A stretch of 64,000 nt of DNA from Melghirimyces algeriensis (GTDB lineage: Bacteria; Bacillota; Bacilli; Thermoactinomycetales; DSM-45169): the NCBI RefSeq assembly GCF_900182565.1, contig NZ_FXTI01000006.1:1-64000 (forward strand), in the 5' to 3' direction. Position 1 is the stretch's first letter; every line of letters starts with the position of its first letter. Positions 16,520-25,560 of the stretch are shown here, in pieces. Below the pieces are notes generated by a model. The model made no database searches. It was given only the letters and a program-made list of their open reading frames with translations, and was not told the origin of the DNA. A program made the translations under genes and the position numbers.

Positions 16520-16813
16520 GACAACTCCTCCTTTACTCTTTCCCCTCACATTTATTCTGTATATTTGTTATTTTTAGTATATAGTACAGGGATAGATAGT
16601 TTCAATATAATGCTATATGAAAACCATTGATGTGGTTGGAGCCGATGATGTAAATGGAAGAGTTATCTCTACAGAGCTAATTACGTGTTCCAACAAATAA
16701 ACTCGGTGCTTTCATACTTAATGATATAATGTGGTTTTAATTAAAATACAAAAATAGAATCCATTTATTAATAATAAGAATAATGTGGAAAATGATGTTG
16801 AATGGAGGTAAGT

Positions 16814-17287
16814 ATGAAGAAAAATATTAAAAGGATATTCAAGGAACTGGATGATTATGATTTAGTAAGCGTTTATGGGGAATGGATAAATGAATTGAAA
16901 GAAAGAAAAATGATAAGAACAAATAACGTTGTTGGCGAATTGGGTGAGTATTTAGCAATTAAATACTATCAAGATACTCCAGGTTTACCCAAGTTGCAGG
17001 AAGTGCCAATCGGTACACAAAACATTGATGCTATAAGTATTAATGGGGATCGGTACAGTATTAAGGCAACATCAGGAAGTATAACAGGTGTTTTTTATGG
17101 GTTAAATGACCCTAACAATCCATTTGAAAAAGACTTTACTTTGAAGAGCATTTTAGAAATGGACTGGAAAACATTCTTAAAGCATAAACGATGGCATAAA
17201 AGAACAAGAGCTTGGAATTTATCAATAAACAAACAATTATTGGCTGATTGTAAAATTATCTACCAATCAAATACATGTTGCTTCTGA
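16814..17287 (+). CDS. PD-(D/E)XK-like protein of the DUF6998 type, probably shortened
   Basis: 157 residues from the inner ATG; GGAGG lies 5 bases before it. The core NVVGELGEYLAIKYY (conserved Glu), QNIDAISINGDRYSIKATSG (Asp and Lys of a nuclease-like core) and FLKHKRWHKRTRAWNLSI resembles restriction-endonuclease-like proteins I know as DUF6998. Compared with my memory of that family, about 12 residues seem to be missing after NNPFEKDF, where a beta-strand belongs, so it may be inactive. The gene stands alone on an AT-rich patch (16.5-17.3 kb) between GC-richer neighbours, a sign of transfer. No methylase is nearby. Confidence 0.6.
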   Translation: MKKNIKRIFKELDDYDLVSVYGEWINELKERKMIRTNNVVGELGEYLAIKYYQDTPGLPKLQEVPIGTQNIDAISINGDRYSIKATSGSITGVFYGLNDPNNPFEKDFTLKSILEMDWKTFLKHKRWHKRTRAWNLSINKQLLADCKIIYQSNTCCF

Positions 17288-17296
17288 AGAAAATGA

Positions 17297-17327
17297 AATA
17301 CGTGTCCGAATTCGGACACGTATTTTT
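17297..17327. terminator. Bidirectional terminator after sufB
   Basis: A perfect palindrome of about 28 bases centred on GAATTC, with T and A runs, lies between the convergent nuclease-like gene and sufB. Confidence 0.88.
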
Positions 17328-17342
17328 AAAATAGGATAAAGA

Positions 17343-18770
17343 TTATCCAATACTGCCTTCCATCTCAAACTTGATCAGACGGTTCATTTCAACGGCGTAT
17401 TCCATGGGGAGTTCTTTGGTAAAGGGTTCAATGAAGCCCATCACAATCATTTGGGTGGCTTCTTCTTCACTTAGTCCACGGCTCATCAGGTAGAAGAGTT
17501 GTTCTTCGGACACTTTGGAGACGGTGGCTTCGTGTTCCAGGGTAACATCATCCGTTTTAATTTCATTGTATGGGATGGTGTCTGAGGTGGATTGATCGTC
17601 CAGGATCAGTGTATCGCACTCCACTTTCGCCTTGGAGCCGTGTGCATTTTTCCCAAAGCTGGACAGACCCCGATAGGTCACTTTTCCACCCTGTTTGCTG
17701 ATGGACTTGGAGACAATCGTGGACGTACAGTTGGGAGCCAGAGCGGTCACTTTGGCACCTGCATCTTGGTGTTGCCCTTTTCCGGCCACGGCAATGGACA
17801 GAACGTCCGCTTTCGCATGTTCCCCTTTCATAATGACAGCGGGGTATTTCATCGTCAGCTTGGAACCGATGTTTCCATCCACCCATTCCATATGGGCACC
17901 TTTTTCAGCAACGGCCCGTTTGGTCACCAAGTTGTAGACATTGGGCGCCCAGTTCTGGATGGTGGTGTAACGGCAACGGGCATGATCTTTGACGACGATT
18001 TCCACCACGGCACTGTGCAGGGAGTCGGTGCTGTAAATCGGTGCGGTACAACCTTCCACATAGTGAACAAAGGACTCTTCATCGGCAATGATCAGGGTCC
18101 GTTCAAACTGACCCATATTCTGCGAATTGATCCGGAAGTATGCCTGCAACGGAACATCGCATTTTACGCCTTTAGGAACGTAGATAAAGCTTCCTCCGCT
18201 CCATACTGCACTGTTCAGGGCAGCAAACTTATTGTCCGTGTAGGGTACCACTGTTCCAAAGTATTTCTTCACCAGTTCGGGATATTCTTTTACCGCCGTA
18301 TCGGTATCGCAGAAAATAACCCCTTGATCTTCCAGTTCCTTTTGCATGTTGTGATAAACCACTTCAGATTCATACTGAGCGGATACCCCGGCCAGAAACT
18401 TCTGCTCGGCTTCGGGAATCCCCAGTCGATCAAAGGTATGCTTAATTTCCTCCGGTACTTCGTCCCATGAACGCCCTTGACGTTCGGAAGGCTTCACATA
18501 ATAGGTGATATCGTCAAAGTTCAAGTCGTCCAGTTTACCCGGTAGAATGGAGAACCACTTGGAATTGGCGGAACTGGGCATCGGCATTTTGTAAAACTGC
18601 TCCAATGACTTCAGCCGAAAGTCCAGCATCCACTGCGGTTCATCCTTCATCCGGGAAATTTCCTCCACAATTTCCCGTGTCAGCCCCTGTTTGGACCGGA
18701 AAACCGAAACATCTTTATCATGAAACCCATATTTATATTCTGAAGAAATATCAGGCAAATTCTTGGCCAT
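17343..18770 (-). CDS. sufB: Fe-S cluster assembly protein SufB
   Basis: 475 residues from the ATG at 18770, behind AAGGAGG. SufB forms the SufBC2D scaffold on which Fe-S clusters are built with sulfur from SufS/SufU. The beta-helix core includes GSFIYVPKGVKCDVPLQAYFRI, ERTLIIADEESFVHYVEGCTAP and the conserved C-terminal EHEATVSKVSEEQLFYLMSRG followed by EPF. The Cys in VEGCTAP is conserved in the family. It is the last gene of sufCDSUB, 30 bases after sufU, and ends at a strong terminator. Confidence 0.96.
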   Translation of the reverse strand: MAKNLPDISSEYKYGFHDKDVSVFRSKQGLTREIVEEISRMKDEPQWMLDFRLKSLEQFYKMPMPSSANSKWFSILPGKLDDLNFDDITYYVKPSERQGRSWDEVPEEIKHTFDRLGIPEAEQKFLAGVSAQYESEVVYHNMQKELEDQGVIFCDTDTAVKEYPELVKKYFGTVVPYTDNKFAALNSAVWSGGSFIYVPKGVKCDVPLQAYFRINSQNMGQFERTLIIADEESFVHYVEGCTAPIYSTDSLHSAVVEIVVKDHARCRYTTIQNWAPNVYNLVTKRAVAEKGAHMEWVDGNIGSKLTMKYPAVIMKGEHAKADVLSIAVAGKGQHQDAGAKVTALAPNCTSTIVSKSISKQGGKVTYRGLSSFGKNAHGSKAKVECDTLILDDQSTSDTIPYNEIKTDDVTLEHEATVSKVSEEQLFYLMSRGLSEEEATQMIVMGFIEPFTKELPMEYAVEMNRLIKFEMEGSIG

Positions 18771-18799
18771 GTTCAATCCCTCCTTGTCAGGGGTGGGAG

Positions 18800-19237
18800 T
18801 CAACGGTTATTCGTTGACTCCTTTGCGCCTTTTTCGAGAGCTTTCCAAGCCAGCGTAGCACATTTTATGCGAGCTGGGAACTTGGTGACTCCTTGTAGCG
18901 CTTCAATATCTTCCAATGGAAATTCTTCTGTGTCAATGTCTTCCCCCTGCATCATTTGGGAAAAACGTTCAACCAGAAGCAACGCTTCATCAACTGACAG
19001 CCCTTTGACGGCTTCCGTCATCATGGAAGCGGAAGCCAGGCTGATGGAGCATCCCTCACCGAGAAATTTTGCCTCCTCAATCTTGCCATCTTCGATGCGC
19101 ATCTGAACAGAGATTTTATCTCCACAGGTCGGATTATTCAAATCAACCGTCACCGACCCGTCTTCGATTTTTCCTTTGTTTCTCGGCTTTTGGTAATGAT
19201 CCATAATCACGCGACGATAAAGATCATCCAAAGACAT
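18800..19237 (-). CDS. sufU: Fe-S assembly sulfur-transfer protein SufU
   Basis: 145 residues of the zinc-containing SufU type, which accepts persulfide sulfur from SufS and passes it to SufBCD. The Zn and acceptor Cys residues stand in NNPTCGDKISVQM, GEGCSISLASASMM and IKCATLAWKAL. The start overlaps the sufS stop region by 14 bases, indicating coupled translation. Confidence 0.95.
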   Translation of the reverse strand: MSLDDLYRRVIMDHYQKPRNKGKIEDGSVTVDLNNPTCGDKISVQMRIEDGKIEEAKFLGEGCSISLASASMMTEAVKGLSVDEALLLVERFSQMMQGEDIDTEEFPLEDIEALQGVTKFPARIKCATLAWKALEKGAKESTNNR

Positions 19238-20444
19238 TGCTGAAATACTCCTTCGTCTTTTGTAATCCCTTCACCAGACGGTCGATGTCGGATTCGTCAT
19301 TGTATAGATAGAAACTCGCCCTAGCCGTTGCCGAAACATTTAACCAGCGCATCAGCGGTTGACAACAGTGATGACCAGCTCGAACCGCAATTCCTTCCGC
19401 ATCGAGAACCGTAGCCACATCGTGGGGATGAACATCGTCAATGTTAAATGTGACTAATCCCGTCCGGTCTGAGACTGGACCGTAGACCGTCAGACCTTCC
19501 ACTTTTTTCATCTCTTCCAGAGCATAACGGGCCAACTGCCGATCATGAGCATCCACATGATCCATGCCGACCGATTCCAGATAATCGATGGCTGCTCCAA
19601 GACCAATAGCCCCGGCAATGTTGGGCGTTCCTCCTTCAAACTTCCAGGGGAGCTCTTTCCATGTGGATTCAAACAGATCCACATGATCGATCATCTCCCC
19701 ACCAAATTCAATGGGTTCCATCGCTTCCAGAAGAGATTCCTTTCCATACAGCGCTCCGATTCCCGTCGGTCCCATCATTTTATGTCCAGACAGAGTAAGA
19801 AAATCACAATCCAATTCCTGAACATCTACCTTCATGTGAGGCACGCTCTGCGCACCGTCCACCACCAGTACACCTCCGTGCTGATGCACCATCTGCGCCA
19901 ATTCCTTGATGGGAAAAATGGTCCCCAACACATTGGAAACATGAGCAATCGCCACCAACTTCGTTCGGTCCGTAATCGTCTCTTCTGCCTTTTTCAGATC
20001 GAGGGTACCGTCCGGCTCCAGGGGAAAATATTTCAATACCGCACCCGTTACACGCGCCACCTGCTGCCATGGAATCAGGTTGCTGTGATGTTCTGAAGGG
20101 GAAAGAACAATCTCATCCCCTTCTTTCAGATTGGTCCGGGCATAACTGGAGGCAATCAGGTTCAAAGCAGAGGTGGTTCCTCTGGTATAAATAATTTCCT
20201 TCACCGATTTCGCATTGATAAAGCGACGTACTTTTTCCCGTGCCCCTTCATACCCATCGGTCGCTTTGGTTCCCAGTGTATGAACGCCTCGGTGAACATT
20301 GGAGTTATACTCTTGGTAATACCTTTCCACTGCCTCAATCACTTGAAACGGCTTTTGAGACGTTGCCGAGCTGTCAAGATACACCAGTGGATTCCCGTTC
20401 ACTTCCTGGTTGAGGATCGGAAAGTCCTTTGCATAACGGTTCAT
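19224..20444 (-). CDS. sufS: Cysteine desulfurase SufS
   Basis: 406 residues from the ATG at 20444, one base after the sufD stop; this start gives the usual SufS beginning (RYAKDFPIL) and family length. The enzyme is PLP-dependent and moves sulfur from L-cysteine to its active-site Cys. SGHKMMGPTGIGALYG carries the PLP Lys, and VRAGHHCCQPLM carries the catalytic Cys in the group II context. It sits in the middle of the suf operon and partners with SufU. Confidence 0.95.
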   Translation of the reverse strand: MNRYAKDFPILNQEVNGNPLVYLDSSATSQKPFQVIEAVERYYQEYNSNVHRGVHTLGTKATDGYEGAREKVRRFINAKSVKEIIYTRGTTSALNLIASSYARTNLKEGDEIVLSPSEHHSNLIPWQQVARVTGAVLKYFPLEPDGTLDLKKAEETITDRTKLVAIAHVSNVLGTIFPIKELAQMVHQHGGVLVVDGAQSVPHMKVDVQELDCDFLTLSGHKMMGPTGIGALYGKESLLEAMEPIEFGGEMIDHVDLFESTWKELPWKFEGGTPNIAGAIGLGAAIDYLESVGMDHVDAHDRQLARYALEEMKKVEGLTVYGPVSDRTGLVTFNIDDVHPHDVATVLDAEGIAVRAGHHCCQPLMRWLNVSATARASFYLYNDESDIDRLVKGLQKTKEYFSNVFG

Positions 20445-20445
20445 A

Positions 20446-21747
20446 TTATCCCAATTTCCTTTCGATGACATCCGTCATCCGTTTTTTCAGGGACTCAAAG
20501 GGAATCGTATCCAATACCGGACCCACAAAGCCGAAAATAATCAGACGTTCCGCTTCTCTTCGGGAAAGACCTCTGGACATCAGATAAAACATCTGAATTG
20601 GGTCAATCCGGCCCACACTGGCGGCATGGCCGGCCTGAACATCATTTTCATCAATCAATAGAATCGGATTGGCATCGCCACGGGCCTCTCTGCTCAGCAT
20701 CAAGACTTTTTCAGCCTGAACACCATTGGCTCTCACGGCACCTTTTTCGATTTTGGTAATTCCGTTCAAAATCGATTGGGCCTGATCCTTCATCACACCC
20801 CGTGCAGTAATGTCACTTTCTGTATGGGAGCCCCAGTGACGTACAGTGGAAGTCAGATTGGAGCGCTCGTTTCCAGCCCCCACCGTAATCGATTTAATCC
20901 GGGCATTCCCACCGTTTCCTTTCATATGCGTCGTATTGTCGGAAATCGTCCGACCCGAATTCAGATCCCCCACAATCCATTCCAGATCGGCATCCCGACC
21001 CACCACGGCGCGGCGATAAACGACTTCCGTCGTCTCCTTTTCCTCCGTATGAAGAGAGGCAATCCGCACTTTGGCATTATCTCCTGCAAACACTTCCACT
21101 GCCCCGTTAATCACAGCATCGCTGTCCGGATCGGAGACAAAATTGGCAACAACGTTGAAATGACTTCCGGATTCCCCTACAACCAAAAGATGAGGGAACG
21201 TACCCAAGCCCTTACCGGAGGCCCAGAATACAACCTGAACAGGAATATCAATCGTTACATTTTGGGGAACGTACAGAAACAATCCACCACTGACCAAAGC
21301 TGCATGAAGAGCAGACAGCTTATGCTCTTCCGGTTGAATCCCATCAGTCATAAAGTATTTCTGAACAAGGTCGGCATGTTCGCGGGAAGCCGTAGCCAAG
21401 TCGGAGAAAATCACCCCTTTGGCTTGCAGCTCCTCAGCCAACCGAAGGTAGATTGGGCTGGAGTTTTTTTGCACAAACACGGTGTCTTCTTCTTCACTTG
21501 AAATCAATTGTTGAACCTCTTCCGGCAACTCCTCCGATGAGGATACCGGATCGTGAACACTGACAGGGTCAAAAGCAGTAAAATTCCATCGGTCGATTCG
21601 AGTTTTCTCCAATCGAGGAAGTGGAAGCTGGTCGACTTGTTCCAGTGCTTTTAAGCGGCGTTTCAGCATCCATTCGGGTTCTTGCTGGGACTGGGAGATT
21701 CGGGTGACGGCCTGGCTGTCAAATAACTGTTCCGTATCAATGCTCAT
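20446..21747 (-). CDS. sufD: Fe-S cluster assembly protein SufD
   Basis: 433 residues; paralogous to SufB and part of the SufBC2D complex. The C-terminal beta-helix region has the conserved AGHAASVGRIDPIQMFYLMS (about 385-404), containing the GHAASVG motif with the conserved His, and GLSRREAERLIIFGFV. It lies 17 bases after sufC. Confidence 0.95.
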   Translation of the reverse strand: MSIDTEQLFDSQAVTRISQSQQEPEWMLKRRLKALEQVDQLPLPRLEKTRIDRWNFTAFDPVSVHDPVSSSEELPEEVQQLISSEEEDTVFVQKNSSPIYLRLAEELQAKGVIFSDLATASREHADLVQKYFMTDGIQPEEHKLSALHAALVSGGLFLYVPQNVTIDIPVQVVFWASGKGLGTFPHLLVVGESGSHFNVVANFVSDPDSDAVINGAVEVFAGDNAKVRIASLHTEEKETTEVVYRRAVVGRDADLEWIVGDLNSGRTISDNTTHMKGNGGNARIKSITVGAGNERSNLTSTVRHWGSHTESDITARGVMKDQAQSILNGITKIEKGAVRANGVQAEKVLMLSREARGDANPILLIDENDVQAGHAASVGRIDPIQMFYLMSRGLSRREAERLIIFGFVGPVLDTIPFESLKKRMTDVIERKLG

Positions 21748-21764
21748 CAGGACACGCCTCCTCT

Positions 21765-22550
21765 TTACGCCTTGCTCTCAACGGTTTCGTCTTCAATTCC
21801 CAGCTCTTCTTTCACCCAGTCATACCCTTCCGCTTCCAGCCGTTCAGCCAACTCAGGACCTCCGGATTTCACAATCCGACCCTGCATCACTACATGAACA
21901 AAGTCCGGCTTGATATAATTTAGCAGCCGCTGATAGTGGGTGATAATCAGAAACCCGGTTTCAGGATTACGCATGGAGTTTACCCCATCGGCCACCACTT
22001 TGAGGGCATCAATGTCCAATCCGGAGTCAATCTCATCCAAGATGGCCACACGTGGCTCTAACATCATCATCTGCAAGATCTCGTTACGCTTTTTCTCCCC
22101 GCCAGAAAAACCTTCATTCAAGTAGCGGTTGGCAAAGGATTCATCCATGCCCAGTTGATCCATTTTTTTGTCCAGCTGCTTGATAAACTTCATAATGGAA
22201 ACTTCATTTCCTTCACCACGCTGGGCATTTACAGCGCTGCGCAGGAAGTCGGAGTTGGTCACACCACTGATTTCACTGGGATATTGCATCGCGAGGAACA
22301 ATCCCTTGCGGGCGCGTTCATCCACTTCCATTTCCAGGACATCTTCTCCGTCCAAGCGAACATCGCCCTTGGTTACTTCATAACGGGGGTGCCCCATCAG
22401 CGCTTGAGCCAAGGTACTTTTTCCCGTTCCGTTGGGACCCATGATGGCGTGAATTTCTCCACCCTTCAGTTCGAGATTCACACCCTTGAGGATTTCTTTC
22501 TCCTCAATGGAAACGTGCAGATCTTTTATTTTGAGTTCAGGTGCTGTCAT
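21765..22550 (-). CDS. sufC: Fe-S cluster assembly ATPase SufC
   Basis: 261 residues from the ATG at 22550, behind GGAGG. This ABC-type ATPase powers the SufBCD scaffold and is cytosolic, not a transporter. It has Walker A GPNGTGKST, signature FSGGEKKRNEILQM and Walker B RVAILDEIDSGLD, and a typical length. It is the first gene of the operon; the promoter at 22695-22723 lies about 145 bases upstream. Confidence 0.96.
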   Translation of the reverse strand: MTAPELKIKDLHVSIEEKEILKGVNLELKGGEIHAIMGPNGTGKSTLAQALMGHPRYEVTKGDVRLDGEDVLEMEVDERARKGLFLAMQYPSEISGVTNSDFLRSAVNAQRGEGNEVSIMKFIKQLDKKMDQLGMDESFANRYLNEGFSGGEKKRNEILQMMMLEPRVAILDEIDSGLDIDALKVVADGVNSMRNPETGFLIITHYQRLLNYIKPDFVHVVMQGRIVKSGGPELAERLEAEGYDWVKEELGIEDETVESKA

Positions 22551-22670
22551 TCTGCATTCCTCCATAATTCTCTGATCACCATCTATCCTGATCAAACCGA
22601 ACCGAAATGGCTCCGTTTGCAGATGTCGAGGGATATGGTACGATAGGGCGAAAAGAGACGATATTTAGAC

Positions 22671-22690
22671 TGATTATCAACTGATTCTCA
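22671..22690 (-). promoter_or_regulatory. Possible Fur-type box downstream of the suf -10
   Basis: Read on the minus strand, TGAGAATCAGTTGATAATCA starts a few bases after the -10 and contains two GATAAT-like hexamers. Iron control of suf would make sense, but the match is partial. Confidence 0.35.
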
Positions 22691-22694
22691 TTTT

Positions 22695-22723
22695 ATTCTA
22701 TATTAGTTACTGGAGCGATTCAA
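22695..22723 (-). promoter_or_regulatory. Sigma-A-type promoter of sufCDSUB
   Basis: Minus strand: -35 TTGAAT (22718-22723), 17-base spacer, -10 TAGAAT (22695-22700). Confidence 0.55.
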
Positions 22724-22790
22724 GGCTTCCACCCCCCTAGATTTGTGCTGTATACGTTTATGATGAGGAAAAAACAAGGGAGGGACTGCT

Positions 22791-23315
22791 GTGCGCCTAA
22801 AAGACAAATCTGTTGTCTGCTTCGTCGATCACGAGTTTGAAGACCTGGAACTCTGGTATCCGATCATCCGGCTTCAGGAGGAAGGAGCCACCGTTCACCT
22901 GGCAGGACCTCAGGCCAAAACCGGTTACAGAGGGAAATACGGTGTTCCCGCCACCTCCGACAAATCCTATGCCGAACTGGACTCAAACGCGTACCATGGT
23001 GTCTTGGTTCCCGGTGGCTGGGCCCCAGATAAGATCCGACGTTCCACGGAAGTGTTACAATTTGTCAGGGAGATGGATCAAGCGAAAAAGCCCATTGGAC
23101 AGATTTGCCATGCCGGATGGGTTTTAATTTCAGCCGGAATCCTTGCAGGACGAAATGTGACATCCACACCGGGAATCAAAGATGATATGACCAACGCTGG
23201 AGCAAAATGGGTCGATGAACCGGTTGTTATAGATCACAATCTGGTATCCAGTCGTCGTCCCCCTGATCTCGCTTTGTATGCCAAAGCATTCTGCGATCTG
23301 TTGGCAAAACAATGA
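22791..23315 (+). CDS. DJ-1/PfpI-family protein (intracellular protease/deglycase type)
   Basis: 174 residues from a GTG behind AAGGGAGGG. The glutamine-amidotransferase-like fold shows GVLVPGGWAPDKIRR (about 71-85) and the nucleophile elbow GQICHAGWVLISAG (about 104-117) with the reactive Cys followed by His, as in PfpI. Members act as stress proteins, glyoxalases, deglycases or proteases, and I cannot choose among these. It runs divergent from suf, and its stop overlaps the start of a small gene. Confidence 0.88.
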   Translation: MRLKDKSVVCFVDHEFEDLELWYPIIRLQEEGATVHLAGPQAKTGYRGKYGVPATSDKSYAELDSNAYHGVLVPGGWAPDKIRRSTEVLQFVREMDQAKKPIGQICHAGWVLISAGILAGRNVTSTPGIKDDMTNAGAKWVDEPVVIDHNLVSSRRPPDLALYAKAFCDLLAKQ

Positions 23316-23509
23316 CAGATCAACCCATCCGGTGTATCCAGTGTTTTAAACAGCGTCCTGGCGGACGATGTGAATTCTGTCCGCTTCATAAACAGAACCG
23401 TTCCCTCTATCGTCATGTGGGAGACGGATGGTATAGGCGGGTGAGCCCTCTGGAAAACACAACTCCACCTCCTTCAGAATCACCCCATAATCCAGACAAG
23501 AAAAGATAA
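23312..23509 (+). CDS. Small Cys-rich (zinc-finger-like) protein
   Basis: 65 residues; its ATG overlaps the preceding stop (ATGA), so it is translated by coupling with the DJ-1/PfpI gene. CIQCFKQRPGGRCEFC provides four Cys in two CxxC pairs, a likely Zn knuckle. I do not recognise a family. A terminator follows at 23518. Coupling, the Cys pattern and placement before a terminator support a real gene. Confidence 0.6.
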   Translation: MTDQPIRCIQCFKQRPGGRCEFCPLHKQNRSLYRHVGDGWYRRVSPLENTTPPPSESPHNPDKKR

Positions 23510-23517
23510 AAGGATTT

Positions 23518-23543
23518 GTCATCCCAAAAGGGATGACTTTTTT
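23518..23543 (+). terminator. Intrinsic terminator
   Basis: Perfect 8-bp stem GTCATCCC / GGGATGAC, AAAA loop, then six T's, just after the small Cys-rich gene. Confidence 0.88.
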
Positions 23544-23616
23544 CATGTATAGAAACAGGATTCCCGGTTACGTTATATTTCAGTAGAAAATCCAGAAAAC
23601 GGAAAGGGAATCAGTC

Positions 23617-23853
23617 ATGGAAAATATTTCGAACGCCTCCATGGTCCAAGAAGAGGTCATTGATGACTTTAACTGGACCGTAAAAGGAAAAGAGATTGGT
23701 ATTGTCTGGCGTTATACGGTATGGGAAACTTATGATGATGCTGGCAACAAATACTGGATGGAAACCAGTCACGGAATGTTGAATCTGTATTTTTTCTCCA
23801 TTCCCTTGATCGGGGAAGAGCGGCACCTTCCGAATCTCCCCAGTTCTTTATAA
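23617..23853 (+). CDS. Hypothetical protein, 78 residues
   Basis: The ATG follows GGAAAGGGAATCAGTC, with good spacing. The product is rich in aromatic and acidic residues (WTVKGKEIGIVWRYTVWETY, then KYWMETSHG) and looks like a compact beta-rich soluble domain; no signal or membrane segment is seen. I recognise no family. It is a single gene between two terminators. Confidence 0.6.
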   Translation: MENISNASMVQEEVIDDFNWTVKGKEIGIVWRYTVWETYDDAGNKYWMETSHGMLNLYFFSIPLIGEERHLPNLPSSL

Positions 23854-23890
23854 AAATATCCCTGTCGGATCACAGACAGGGATATTTTTA
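23852..23890. terminator. Bidirectional terminator
   Basis: AAAAATATCCCTGTC pairs with GACAGGGATATTTTT around GGATCACA, between the convergent 78-residue gene and the lipid kinase. Confidence 0.85.
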
Positions 23891-24760
23891 TAATAACATC
23901 AATGAATCGGGAAACACCGTAATGGACAAGGGAGTCTTTCCAATCACCTCACCGTCGGCGTGAACAATGAGGGGAGGGTCCGTCTGCAAGGTTACTTTCC
24001 TTGCCCGGTGCACCCTTACGGAAGGGTCTTGAATATGTTTACCCCGATACACAGAAGGAAACAGTTTAACCAATTGCATGCGGGAAAGATCCGTCACACA
24101 ACAAATATCCAGGTGACCATCATTCGGTGCTGCTCCGGGACAGATATTCATCCCTCCGCCATAATTGGGGATATTGGCTACTGCAATTAACCAAACCCGT
24201 TGATACTCATACGTTTCTCCATCCAATGTCAATGAAAGCTGGGCCGGCTGATAGTTTCGCAAAGCTTGCATAAATCCCAGCAAATAAGCAAACCGTCCCA
24301 TTCGCCGATTAAACACAGAGTCATTGATTACCTTGGCTACCTGACCATCAAAACCAATCCCTGCAAAGCCGATCAAAAACCGTTTTCCCATCTTGGCTGT
24401 ATCGATTCGATAAACCTGATGTTTCAGCACCCGTCTCAGCGCTTGTACAGGCGAGGAAGGAATCGCATGGGCCAGGGCAAAGTCATTTCCGGTTCCGGAA
24501 GGGATATAGCCCAGGGGACGGTCTGTACCAATCAGGGCATTTCCCACTTCATGCACCGTTCCATCCCCTCCGATTGCGATCACGGATCGAATATGCGGAA
24601 GGTGCATAGCCAACCGGGTCAATTCGACAGCATGTCCCGCAAACTTTGTAAAAAACACTTGATGGGCAATCCGATACTGCGAAAGCAACTGCTGAACCTG
24701 AAACCAGACCCGTTCTCCCCGTCCATTCCCGGAAGCCGGATTGACAATAAAGATATACAT
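23888..24760 (-). CDS. Diacylglycerol-kinase-family lipid kinase
   Basis: 290 residues from the ATG at 24760, whose first base overlaps the SDR stop; GGAGGT precedes it. It begins IFIVNPASGNGRGERVW, has the nucleotide loop IAIGGDGTVHEVGNALI (about 62-78) and IPSGTGNDFALA (about 88-99), and ends in a beta-sandwich. Relatives phosphorylate diacylglycerol or other lipids (DgkB, YegS, BmrU). The substrate is not readable. It is coupled with the SDR gene. Confidence 0.88.
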   Translation of the reverse strand: MYIFIVNPASGNGRGERVWFQVQQLLSQYRIAHQVFFTKFAGHAVELTRLAMHLPHIRSVIAIGGDGTVHEVGNALIGTDRPLGYIPSGTGNDFALAHAIPSSPVQALRRVLKHQVYRIDTAKMGKRFLIGFAGIGFDGQVAKVINDSVFNRRMGRFAYLLGFMQALRNYQPAQLSLTLDGETYEYQRVWLIAVANIPNYGGGMNICPGAAPNDGHLDICCVTDLSRMQLVKLFPSVYRGKHIQDPSVRVHRARKVTLQTDPPLIVHADGEVIGKTPLSITVFPDSLMLL

Positions 24761-25542
24761 CATCCACCTCCGGCTTTTTCTTTCTCCCATGAACGATAGA
24801 GCGATCGGGTTAAACAGAGATACAATCCGGGAAACCAACGACGGAATCGCATTGCCCACCGATAATTGGCAGGGATTACCTTAAATCGGGGACGTTCGAT
24901 CAGTCCAACGGCATGGCGGGCCACCGTTTTTGCATCCAACATTTGGTTAAGCAATGACGGCGGAAAGCATCGTGACGGGTCTTCTCCGTTAAAAAATGAA
25001 GTCTGGACCGGTCCTGGACATAATAACCCTACCTGAATCATTGGAGCAAATTCCAGGTGAAGGGATTCAGTAAATCCTACCAGCGCAAACTTGGAGCCCA
25101 CATATGGAGCCAGATTGGGAGCTCCGGAAAGACCCGCCACAGAAGCGATATTAATGATCCTTCCTTGCCCTTGCTTCAAGAAATGCGGCAAAAGGGACAA
25201 TATCATTTGAACCGCTCCCAGATAATTTGTCTCCATCATTGCCCGATATTCATGAACAGAAGATTCCAAAGCTCCACCAAAAGCCCCGAATCCAGCATTA
25301 TTTACCAGTACATCCACCCTTCCAAACCGGCGTATGACATTGGTTACCAATTCATCCACTTCATCCTGCTGGGTAAGATCACAGGTAAACCATTCACCGG
25401 TTCCCAATTCGTTTTTCAATTCTTCCAGTGCTTCCCCGCTTCGAGCCACCATCAGTGGGAAATCCCCCCTTTTCCCCAACTCCCTAACAACCTCTCTACC
25501 AATTCCTCTGGAAGCTCCTGTGACCAAAACAATATCTGACAA
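24760..25542 (-). CDS. Short-chain dehydrogenase/reductase
   Basis: 260 residues with an N-terminal Rossmann fold: VLVTGASRGIGREVV (TGxxxGIG), LVNNAGFGAFG, catalytic Ser in INIASVAGLSG, and Tyr/Lys in APYVGSKFALVGF. The C-terminal extension (about 215-260), with basic and aromatic residues, suggests membrane association, as in DltE-like and lipid-linked SDRs. Pairing with the downstream lipid kinase hints at lipid metabolism. The substrate is unknown. Confidence 0.88.
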   Translation of the reverse strand: MSDIVLVTGASRGIGREVVRELGKRGDFPLMVARSGEALEELKNELGTGEWFTCDLTQQDEVDELVTNVIRRFGRVDVLVNNAGFGAFGGALESSVHEYRAMMETNYLGAVQMILSLLPHFLKQGQGRIINIASVAGLSGAPNLAPYVGSKFALVGFTESLHLEFAPMIQVGLLCPGPVQTSFFNGEDPSRCFPPSLLNQMLDAKTVARHAVGLIERPRFKVIPANYRWAMRFRRWFPGLYLCLTRSLYRSWEKEKAGGG

Positions 25543-25560
25543 TGCTTACCGCCTCCCGCA

